From an uncultured Streptococcus sp. (GTDB lineage Bacteria; Bacillota; Bacilli; Lactobacillales; Streptococcaceae), in contig NZ_CAJPNR010000005.1 in assembly GCF_905372115.1 (NCBI RefSeq), forward strand, positions 14,648 through 78,647: a stretch of DNA of 64,000 bases, written 5' to 3'. Below the pieces are notes generated by a model. The model saw only the letters and a list, made by a program, of their open reading frames with translations, was not told the origin of the DNA and made no database searches. A program made the translations under genes and the position numbers. Below are positions 57,694-64,000 of this stretch, piece after piece (positions within the stretch are counted from its first letter, which is position 1; the number at the start of each line of letters is the position of its first letter).

Positions 57694-58230
57694 GTGGCAA
57701 AGCATAAACAAGAAGAACATCCAGAAGATGTAGAAGTAAAAGAGGAAGTTGTAGAAACAGCTGAGCAAGCTGAATCAGCTAGCCCTGAAAAATCAGAATT
57801 AGAATTAGCCAATGAGCGAGCAGAAGATTTCGAAAACAAATATCTCCGTGCTCATGCAGAAATGCAGAACATCCAGCGACGAGCGAATGAAGAACGCCAG
57901 CAGCTGCAAAGATACCGCAGTCAGGATTTGGCAAAAGCTATTTTGCCTTCGATAGATAATCTGGAGCGCGCGCTTGCCGTTGAAGGTCTGACAGATGATG
58001 TCAAAAAAGGACTGGAAATGGTGCAGGAAAGCTTGATTCATGCTCTCAAAGAAGAGGGTATCGAAGAAATCCCAGCTGACGGAGCTTTTGACCATAACTA
58101 TCACATGGCCATTCAAACCGTTCCAGCTGACGATGAGCACCCAGCTGACACTATAGCGCAGGTCTTCCAAAAAGGCTACAAACTTCATGACCGTATCCTT
58201 AGACCAGCAATGGTAGTGGTCTATAACTAG
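57694..58230 (+). CDS. grpE: nucleotide exchange factor GrpE
   Basis: A 178-residue cochaperone that releases ADP from DnaK. An acidic disordered N terminus (about 1-35) precedes the long coiled coil (ELANERAEDFENKYLRAHAE, MQNIQRRANEERQQLQRYR) and the beta-wing (GVEEIPADGAFDHNYH-type segment, then DRILRPAMVVVYN). It starts with GTG at 57694 behind GAGGAGGTG. The order hrcA-grpE-dnaK-dnaJ is standard in Firmicutes. Confidence 0.96.
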   Translation: MAKHKQEEHPEDVEVKEEVVETAEQAESASPEKSELELANERAEDFENKYLRAHAEMQNIQRRANEERQQLQRYRSQDLAKAILPSIDNLERALAVEGLTDDVKKGLEMVQESLIHALKEEGIEEIPADGAFDHNYHMAIQTVPADDEHPADTIAQVFQKGYKLHDRILRPAMVVVYN

Positions 58231-58331
58231 GCTAGAAAACTTGAAAAATCTTGTCCGAAACGACAATAAACTATGAAAGAAATATAAAAAATTGTTCAGC
58301 TTTGCAATAGTGAGCGAAGCGAACCAAAGAC

Positions 58332-58445
58332 GATACTCTTCGCCGTGGCGCTATTCGCGCAAACTTTGAGACCTTAGGCTCAAAGTTTAGTCAAAGAGAT
58401 TGATAAAGTCAAGCTCTGACGGCGCCGCCACCTAAGAAGAGTATC
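58332..58445. repeat. 114-bp inverted-repeat element between grpE and dnaK
   Basis: GATACTCTTC (58332-58341) is the exact reverse complement of 58436-58445, with further matches inside (GTGGCG against CGCCAC). The centre holds a second perfect hairpin, AAACTTTGAG (58361-58370) with CTCAAAGTTT (58379-58388). No protein. The element fills the 254-base grpE-dnaK gap and would fold strongly in the mRNA. Confidence 0.65.
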
Positions 58446-58484
58446 AAAAAGAAAATAGAATATAAAATTTAAGGAGAAAAACAC

Positions 58485-60314
58485 ATGTCTAAAATTATTG
58501 GTATTGACTTAGGTACAACAAACTCAGCAGTTGCAGTTCTTGAAGGAACTGAAAGCAAAATCATCGCAAACCCAGAAGGAAATCGCACAACACCATCTGT
58601 AGTGTCATTCAAAAATGGCGAAATCATCGTTGGTGATGCGGCAAAACGTCAAGCAGTAACAAATCCAGATACAATCATTTCCATCAAATCAAAAATGGGA
58701 ACTTCTGAAAAAGTAGCTGCTAACGGTAAAGAATACACTCCGCAAGAAATCTCAGCTATGATTCTGCAATATTTGAAAGGCTATGCAGAAGAGTACCTTG
58801 GTGAAAAAGTAAGCAAAGCAGTTATCACAGTACCGGCATACTTTAACGATGCGCAACGTCAAGCGACTAAAGACGCTGGTAAAATCGCTGGTCTTGAAGT
58901 AGAACGTATCGTCAACGAACCAACTGCAGCAGCCCTTGCTTACGGTCTTGACAAACAAGATAAAGAAGAAAAGATCTTGGTCTTTGACTTAGGTGGTGGT
59001 ACCTTCGACGTTTCAATCCTTGAGTTGGGTGATGGTGTCTTTGATGTATTGGCAACTGCTGGTGACAACAAACTCGGTGGTGACGACTTTGACCAAAAGA
59101 TTATCGACCACATGGTAGCTGAGTTCAAGAAAGAGAACGGCATTGACTTGTCAAATGACAAGATGGCGCTTCAGCGTTTGAAAGATGCAGCTGAAAAGGC
59201 TAAGAAAGACCTTTCAGGTGTAACTTCTACTCAAATCAGCTTGCCGTTTATCACAGCTGGCGACGCTGGACCTCTCCACTTGGAAATGACTCTGACTCGT
59301 GCTAAATTCGACGATTTGACTCGTGACTTAGTAGAGCGCACTAAAGAACCAGTTCGTCGTGCTCTTTCTGACGCAGGTTTGAGTTTGTCAGAAATTGACG
59401 AAGTAATCTTGGTTGGTGGTTCAACTCGTATTCCGGCAGTTGTAGAAGCTGTTAAGGCTGAAACTGGTAAAGAACCAAACAAATCAGTGAACCCTGATGA
59501 AGTAGTTGCCATGGGTGCTGCTATCCAAGGTGGTGTTATTACTGGTGATGTCAAAGACGTTGTCCTTCTTGACGTAACACCATTGTCACTTGGTATCGAA
59601 ACAATGGGGGGTGTCTTTACTAAGCTGATCGACCGCAACACAACGATTCCAACTTCTAAATCACAAGTCTTCTCTACAGCAGCGGACAACCAACCAGCCG
59701 TTGATATCCATGTTCTTCAAGGTGAACGCCCAATGGCAGCAGATAACAAGACTCTGGGACGCTTCCAATTGACAGATATCCCAGCTGCTCCTCGTGGAAT
59801 CCCTCAAATCGAAGTAACCTTTGACATCGACAAGAACGGTATCGTATCTGTTAAGGCTAAAGACCTTGGAACTCAAAAAGAACAACACATTGTTATCCAA
59901 TCTAACAGCGGTCTGACTGACGAAGAAATCGACCGCATGATGAAGGATGCAGAAGCGAACGCTGAAGCAGATAAGAAACGTAAGGAAGAAGTTGACCTTC
60001 GTAACGAAGTTGACCAAGCTATCTTTGCGACTGAAAAGACCATCAAGGAAACTGAAGGCAAAGGCTTCGACGCAGAGCGTGACGCTGCCCAAGCTGCTCT
60101 TGATGAACTTAAGAAAGCGCAAGAAGATAATAACTTGGACGACATGAAAGCGAAATTGGAAGCTCTTAACGAAAAAGCTCAAGCACTGGCAGTGAAACTC
60201 TATGAGCAAGCTGCTGCGGCTCAACAAGCCCAAGCAGGAGCTGAAGGTGCTGAAAACGCGGGCTCAACTAAAGCAGACGACGATGTCGTAGACGGAGAGT
60301 TTACTGAGAAATAG
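58485..60314 (+). CDS. dnaK: chaperone DnaK (Hsp70)
   Basis: A 609-residue Hsp70. The ATPase domain has IGIDLGTTNSAVAVLEG at the start, VPAYFNDAQRQATKDAGKIA, the phosphate loop VFDLGGGTFDVSILELG and LVGGSTRIPAV; the linker VVLLDVTPLSLGIETMGG leads to the substrate-binding domain, and a helical lid ends in a Gln/Ala-rich segment and DDVVDGEFTEK. It folds nascent and stressed proteins with DnaJ and GrpE. It lacks the 23-residue loop of Gram-negative DnaK, as expected. AAGGAG precedes the ATG. Confidence 0.98.
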   Translation: MSKIIGIDLGTTNSAVAVLEGTESKIIANPEGNRTTPSVVSFKNGEIIVGDAAKRQAVTNPDTIISIKSKMGTSEKVAANGKEYTPQEISAMILQYLKGYAEEYLGEKVSKAVITVPAYFNDAQRQATKDAGKIAGLEVERIVNEPTAAALAYGLDKQDKEEKILVFDLGGGTFDVSILELGDGVFDVLATAGDNKLGGDDFDQKIIDHMVAEFKKENGIDLSNDKMALQRLKDAAEKAKKDLSGVTSTQISLPFITAGDAGPLHLEMTLTRAKFDDLTRDLVERTKEPVRRALSDAGLSLSEIDEVILVGGSTRIPAVVEAVKAETGKEPNKSVNPDEVVAMGAAIQGGVITGDVKDVVLLDVTPLSLGIETMGGVFTKLIDRNTTIPTSKSQVFSTAADNQPAVDIHVLQGERPMAADNKTLGRFQLTDIPAAPRGIPQIEVTFDIDKNGIVSVKAKDLGTQKEQHIVIQSNSGLTDEEIDRMMKDAEANAEADKKRKEEVDLRNEVDQAIFATEKTIKETEGKGFDAERDAAQAALDELKKAQEDNNLDDMKAKLEALNEKAQALAVKLYEQAAAAQQAQAGAEGAENAGSTKADDDVVDGEFTEK

Positions 60315-60325
60315 GCGGTGAGACA

Positions 60326-60430
60326 GAACTAAAAATTGAAAGTTTTTAGTTCGTAGTCGAACCCCCGCGAGGATGATTAGGATTTTTGGGAGTCTGAAAG
60401 ACGAACCTAAAATCCAATCAGCTACCGCGT
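60326..60430. repeat. hairpin cluster downstream of dnaK
   Basis: GAACTAAAAA (60326-60335) pairs exactly with TTTTTAGTTC (60343-60352). A second, imperfect dyad joins GATTAGGATTTT (60375-60386) to CCTAAAATCCAATC (60406-60419), flanked by CGCG on both sides. No coding sequence. These could stabilise the dnaK message or be another small repeat. Confidence 0.45.
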
Positions 60431-60490
60431 CAAAAATTTTTCGAAAAATATTGTTTTGAAAATTTCACGTCGTAATGATAGGAAGAAATC

Positions 60491-60518
60491 CAGAGGTTGC
60501 AACCCAGCCTCTGTTTTT
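60491..60518 (+). terminator. terminator of the dnaK operon
   Basis: CAGAGG (60491-60496) pairs with CCTCTG (60508-60513), followed by T5, shortly before the DJ-1-like gene. Confidence 0.6.
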
Positions 60519-60541
60519 CGCTAAACTAGAGGGTGACGCTT

Positions 60542-61174
60542 ATGAAGAAAGTGCTCTGTTTAATTTATCCTAATTTTTCACTTTATGAAGTAGTTGGTCT
60601 GACCAGTACTTTAGCTCTATCTTTTGGTGTTGAGGTTGATTATGTTGGTTCAGATAGAAATGTTATAACATCGGAAGATGGACTTCCCTGTCAACCTACT
60701 AGAACATTGGATGAAGTGGTCATCGAAGACTATTCTTGTGTCATTTTGCCAGGGATGATAAATATTGCTCCTGCTTTGCATGATGAAAAATTGATTTCTT
60801 TCCTAAGAAGTTTGAAGCGGCAAGAAGTTTTAATTGCAGCTATTTCATCAGCTCCCATTTTATTGGCGAAAGCAGGTTTATTGAAGGACACTAAATTTAC
60901 TGGTGGGATTTGGCAAAACTTTTTTGACTATTTTGAATTTCTTCCGCGTGAAAATTTCAAAGCTCAAGCTGTTCTGCAAGATAAGAACATCATTACAGCT
61001 GTTGGCTTTGCACATCAAGCGTTTGCGAGAAAAGTGCTTCTTAGTCTAGATTTGGTAGATAATGCTGACAACTATTTTAAAGAACGGAATCAGTATTCGG
61101 AAGAGGACTTGATATTCGCTTTATCAGAAGAAGAGTTTGCTGAAATGAAGCATGAATTTGAAAATACCCTCTGA
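60542..61174 (+). CDS. DJ-1/PfpI family protein lacking the usual Cys
   Basis: A 210-residue protein of the DJ-1/PfpI (class I amidotransferase-like) fold: KVLCLIYPNFSLYEVVGLTS at the N terminus and CVILPGMINIAPALHDEKLI. At the nucleophile elbow, where relatives have AAICxxP, this protein has AAISSAP, so the reactive Cys is replaced by Ser and the usual glyoxalase or chaperone chemistry may be lost or altered. A GTG at 60533 is also in frame, but GAGGG suits the ATG at 60542. It lies between dnaK and dnaJ. Confidence 0.8.
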   Translation: MKKVLCLIYPNFSLYEVVGLTSTLALSFGVEVDYVGSDRNVITSEDGLPCQPTRTLDEVVIEDYSCVILPGMINIAPALHDEKLISFLRSLKRQEVLIAAISSAPILLAKAGLLKDTKFTGGIWQNFFDYFEFLPRENFKAQAVLQDKNIITAVGFAHQAFARKVLLSLDLVDNADNYFKERNQYSEEDLIFALSEEEFAEMKHEFENTL

Positions 61175-61209
61175 TTAATATTTTCTAAAATTTAAAGAAA
61201 GGAACTGAA

Positions 61210-61310
61210 CCCGACCTAAATTCTCGGAAAAAAGAGAAATCAGCCTAGGAGCATCGCTCCGTCGCCTGATTTCCTATTTTTCAGTCGAATTTTACGGTCT
61301 TGGTATCTTA
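61210..61310. repeat. intergenic repeat upstream of dnaJ, related to that before pnp
   Basis: Contains AAATCAG...CTGATTT around GGAGCATCGCTCC and ends TTTCCTATTTTT...ACGGTCTTGGTATCTTA. The order and sequence match 17300-17368 before pnp. The dnaJ ATG follows at once, so the repeat occupies the whole dnaJ leader, which has no clear ribosome site. Confidence 0.65.
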
Positions 61311-61311
61311 C

Positions 61312-62445
61312 ATGAACAATACAGAATATTATGACCGTCTAGGTGTCTCTAAGAATGCTTCTCAGGATGAGATTAAGAGAGCCTATCGGAAATTATCTAA
61401 AAAGTACCACCCCGATATTAACAAGGAAGCTGGGGCGGAGGATAAATACAAAGAAGTCCAAGAGGCTTATGAAACGCTGAGCGACGAACAAAAGCGGGCA
61501 GCCTATGATCAATACGGTGCAGCGGGAGCTAATGGTGGCTTTGGCGGCGGTGCAGGCGGCTTCGGTGGCTTTGATGGCTCCGGCTTTGGTGGCTTCGAAG
61601 ACATCTTCTCTAGCTTCTTTGGTGGCGGTGCTTCGCGTAATCCTAATGCTCCGCGCCAAGGGGACGATCTTCAGTATCGTGTGAATCTCCGCTTTGAAGA
61701 AGCCATTTTCGGGGCTGAGAAGGAAATCAAGTATAACCGTGAAGCGACTTGTCATACCTGTGCTGGGTCTGGTGCCAAGCCAGGGACTAGTCCTGTTACC
61801 TGTGGCCGCTGTCATGGCTCAGGTGTCATCAATGTTGATACCCAGACACCGCTTGGCATGATGCGTCGGCAAGTGACCTGTGATGTCTGTCACGGTCGAG
61901 GAAAAGAAATCAAAAGTCCTTGTGAAACCTGTCATGGAACGGGGCATGAAAAACAGGCTCACAGCGTCAAGGTCAAAATCCCTGCTGGTGTGGAAACTGG
62001 TCAGCAGGTCCGTCTGTCTGGTCAAGGTGAGGCAGGCTTTAATGGCGGCCCTTATGGTGATCTTTATGTCGTGGTCCAAGTTGAGCCGAGTGATAAGTTT
62101 GAGCGAGATGGCTCTACCATTTACTACAAACTCAATCTCAACTTTGTCCAAGCAGCTCTTGGTGACAGCGTTGATATTCCAACTGTTCACGGGGATGTTG
62201 AGCTGAATATTCCAGAAGGAACACAGACTGGAAAGCGTTTCCGTCTGCGTGGTAAGGGAGCACCGAGTCTGCGTGGTGGAAACATGGGTGACCAGTATGT
62301 TACTGTCAATGTTGTGACACCGACTGGCCTCAACGACCGTCAAAAGGCGGCCCTCAAAGAATTTGCGGAAGCAGGCAATATCTCGGTCAATCCTAAGAAA
62401 AAAGGCTTCTTCGACAAAATGAAAGATGCCTTGGAAGATTTGTAA
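61312..62445 (+). CDS. dnaJ: chaperone DnaJ (Hsp40)
   Basis: A 377-residue type I J-protein. J domain with HPD (YHPDINK, about 35), a Gly/Phe-rich linker (about 72-112), four zinc-finger motifs CxxCxGxG (CHTCAGSG, CGRCHGSG, CDVCHGRG, CETCHGTG) and the C-terminal peptide-binding domain (IPAGVETGQQVRLSGQGEAG, IPEGTQTGKRFRLRGKG). It delivers clients to DnaK and stimulates ATP hydrolysis. The frame is open to 61300 (TTG), but MNNTEYYDRLGV at 61312 is the conserved start, although no ribosome site is evident. Confidence 0.96.
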   Translation: MNNTEYYDRLGVSKNASQDEIKRAYRKLSKKYHPDINKEAGAEDKYKEVQEAYETLSDEQKRAAYDQYGAAGANGGFGGGAGGFGGFDGSGFGGFEDIFSSFFGGGASRNPNAPRQGDDLQYRVNLRFEEAIFGAEKEIKYNREATCHTCAGSGAKPGTSPVTCGRCHGSGVINVDTQTPLGMMRRQVTCDVCHGRGKEIKSPCETCHGTGHEKQAHSVKVKIPAGVETGQQVRLSGQGEAGFNGGPYGDLYVVVQVEPSDKFERDGSTIYYKLNLNFVQAALGDSVDIPTVHGDVELNIPEGTQTGKRFRLRGKGAPSLRGGNMGDQYVTVNVVTPTGLNDRQKAALKEFAEAGNISVNPKKKGFFDKMKDALEDL

Positions 62446-62450
62446 ACATA

Positions 62451-62481
62451 TAAAAAGGAGCAGCCTAATGCTGTTCTTTTT
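62451..62481 (+). terminator. dnaJ terminator
   Basis: AAAAAGGAGCAGC pairs with GCTGTTCTTTTT (small mismatches) around CTAAT, ending in T5. Confidence 0.8.
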
Positions 62482-62763
62482 ATGTTTTCTAGAAGGCCAT
62501 TGGGTAAATGTAGTCAAAAAAGAGAGCCGCTTTGACCAGCCTTTTAAATAAAAGAAATTCGCTATAAAGAGCAAAGTGATTTTTTCTATTTGCTTTTACA
62601 AAAATTAATTGTTTTTTTAAGCAAAATCTATTGTAAAAATTTCCTAAAAGATATATGATAATACTATATGTATAAAACACATCTTTTTAGCCTGCTGGGG
62701 AGTTGGCTAGGGAGATAATGGGAGATTAGCTTTATACATTTTAGGAAAAAGGGGATTTATAAA
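62482..62763 (+). promoter_or_regulatory. gene-free stretch with promoter of the surface protein
   Basis: TTGTAA (62631-62636), 17 bases, TATGAT (62654-62659) forms a likely promoter, with a leader of about 100 bases before the GTG at 62764. AAAAAGGGG at about 62745-62753 is the ribosome site. I see nothing else here. Confidence 0.6.
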
Positions 62764-64000
62764 GTGAAACGTTTTGAAAAAGTGCAGGAGCGAATTCAGA
62801 AATATTCGATTCGCAAATTGTCTGTCGGTGTGGGCTCAGTTGCTATTGCAGCTCTGATTTTTGGGAGTTCTTTGTCCAGTTCGCCAGTTGCTGCAGATGA
62901 AGTAGGAGGCGGTGCGACTGCTCACTATACTTATGTTGAAGAGCAAGAGCTAACAGAACAGGAAAAAGGGCTGATTAAGAAAGGTCTGCCTGAAAATCTG
63001 CAAACAGGGGAAAACTATTACCTGATTTATCGGAAGCAAGATGGGCAAGCTGTCTTGCCGCGTACAGGAAATAATGGTCAGCCGCTTCTCGGCTTATTTG
63101 CGGGAACGGCTATTTTGGCTGTCTTGGTATTCTCACGAAAGAAATCTGGCAAATTACTAGGAGTGCTTTTGCTAGGCAGCTTGGGACAGACTGTATTACA
63201 GTCTCCTCAAACGTTTGCGCTAGAAAATCGGGAATTGCTTTCCTATAACCGTCAAGTTGCGGTTTCGTCAACAGTTTCTGAGGCGGATGTGACCATTGCA
63301 GGCCATAACTATATCGGTTACTTTACAGCTTCTGATTTGCGTACTTTGACAGAGAACAAGCCGGCCTCCCTGTCAGCTGGTCAAGAAGCTCGAGGACAAG
63401 CAGAATTATCAGAAGCTGCAAAAGAGGACTCTGACTCTATTGATCGAGCTGCTCAGGCCGGGTTGCTGTATCAGCTGAATCCTGCTGCAAATGATTCAGG
63501 GCAGTCAGGGAAGCTTCCAGCTCCTCAGCCATCAAATCCAACTATAGAGACGGCAAAAGGTGAAAGCTTACAAGAGCCAGCTTTGCCAGAGTATAGCGGC
63601 GGCGTTAATGGCCAATCAACTGTACAAACAGAAAATCCTAGCTATACAATTTCGGAAGGAACGGCAGGAGATACAGCCCCGGTTGAGCCCGCCCTCCCAG
63701 AATACACGCGCGGCGTTAATGGTGAATCGCTAGTTCAAGCAGACAATCCAGTCTATGATGCTCCAGTAGCTACAGTTAGTGGCACGGCTCCGGTTGAGCC
63801 CGCCCTCCCAGAATACACAGGCGGTGTTAACGGCGAATCGCTAGTTCAAGTGGAGAATTCAGTCTATGATGCTCAAGTAGGTACAGCTGGCGACACAGCT
63901 CCAGTTGAGCCTGCTTTGCCAGAGTACACGGGCGGTGTTAACGGCGAATCGCTAGTTCAAGCAGACAATCCAGTCTATGATGCTCCAGTAGCTACAGTTA
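62764..64000 (+). CDS. M26/IgA1-protease-like surface protein, N-terminal part (partial)
   Basis: At least 412 residues, running off the window. A YSIRK-type signal peptide (KYSIRKLSVGVGSVAIAALI) is followed by an unusual N-terminal sortase-like motif, LPRTG near residue 100, then hydrophobic helices (LLGLFAGTAILAVLVFS; LLGVLLLGSLGQTVL). This early LPXTG plus two helices is the hallmark of streptococcal M26 zinc metalloproteases (IgA1 protease, ZmpB), which are anchored by their N terminus. From 63568 the chain consists of 37-residue repeats (EPALPEYTGGVNGESLVQ). The protease domain lies outside, so the substrate is inferred. It starts with GTG. Confidence 0.8.
   Translation, partial: MKRFEKVQERIQKYSIRKLSVGVGSVAIAALIFGSSLSSSPVAADEVGGGATAHYTYVEEQELTEQEKGLIKKGLPENLQTGENYYLIYRKQDGQAVLPRTGNNGQPLLGLFAGTAILAVLVFSRKKSGKLLGVLLLGSLGQTVLQSPQTFALENRELLSYNRQVAVSSTVSEADVTIAGHNYIGYFTASDLRTLTENKPASLSAGQEARGQAELSEAAKEDSDSIDRAAQAGLLYQLNPAANDSGQSGKLPAPQPSNPTIETAKGESLQEPALPEYSGGVNGQSTVQTENPSYTISEGTAGDTAPVEPALPEYTRGVNGESLVQADNPVYDAPVATVSGTAPVEPALPEYTGGVNGESLVQVENSVYDAQVGTAGDTAPVEPALPEYTGGVNGESLVQADNPVYDAPVATV
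63568..64000 (+). repeat. 111-bp tandem repeats in the surface protein gene
   Basis: Units begin at 63568, 63679, 63790 and 63901, each exactly 111 bases (37 codons), the fourth cut by the window end. Units 2-4 are nearly identical; unit 1 is more diverged. Copy number probably varies by recombination. Confidence 0.93.

Noticed and set aside
61819..62574. A 251-codon open frame on the minus strand opposite dnaJ
   Set aside because: It is antisense to the zinc-finger and C-terminal domains; no start signals, no family likeness.

Overview
The window is chromosomal DNA of a streptococcus, most likely Streptococcus sanguinis or a close relative in the sanguinis/mitis group. The evidence is gene content and order: polC-pepS, pnp-cysE-cysS-mrnC, rplM-rpsI, hrcA-grpE-dnaK-dnaJ, LPXTG and YSIRK surface proteins, and an IgA1-protease-like gene at the right edge. 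Moderate GC, TGnTATAAT promoters, AAGGAGG ribosome sites and CcpA/CIRCE control fit a low-GC Gram-positive. The species call is inference. Nearly all genes are streptococcal core genes; no rRNA, tRNA, insertion sequence or CRISPR array was seen.

Layout. 1-7.4 kb: end of polC, a methyltransferase, pepS, def, an MFS exporter, an RsuA-type pseudouridine synthase, a membrane protein and rpsO. 7.4-13.7 kb: a worn region with small hairpin repeats, a frameshifted marR, a disrupted ORF beside a 23-bp perfect inverted repeat, a nitroreductase, an esterase with a decayed partial copy beside it, yjdF with a possible riboswitch, trxA, and a frameshifted coiled-coil gene between pepF and a duplicated pepF tail. 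13.7-29.2 kb: pepF, a drug exporter, pnp, the cysE-cysS-mrnC cluster, an aromatic acid exporter, rlmB-rae1-degV, rplM-rpsI. 29.2-42.9 kb is the main accessory region: a malolactic module (mleR, an XRE regulator, mleS, mleP) lies between intact rpsI and a 103-bp copy of the rpsI tail and terminator. It is followed by a type IC-like restriction operon hsdM-rhuM-hsdS-hsdS'-prrC-hsdR. 43.3-56.5 kb: a MerR-controlled dehydrogenase, an LPXTG zinc carboxypeptidase, an ACT protein with a PFL-family partner, paired phosphatases, a VanY-like carboxypeptidase and a PadR-controlled ABC transporter. 56.5-64 kb: the CIRCE-controlled heat-shock operon with dnaJ, then the N-terminal part of an M26/IgA1-protease-like surface protein.

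The strongest finding is the restriction locus. The hsdS gene ends in seven copies of the pentamer ACAGT, and loss of one copy (or gain of two) would fuse it in frame with a third target-recognition segment just downstream. An in-frame 12-bp repeat sits between its two recognition domains, as in the EcoR124 family. A PrrC-type anticodon nuclease with its Arg-x3-Glu...His residues intact is placed between hsdS and hsdR. Together these suggest a phase-variable restriction system guarded by a tRNA-cutting backup. The second theme is gene tails duplicated together with their terminators (rpsI, pepF) and flanking accessory cargo.
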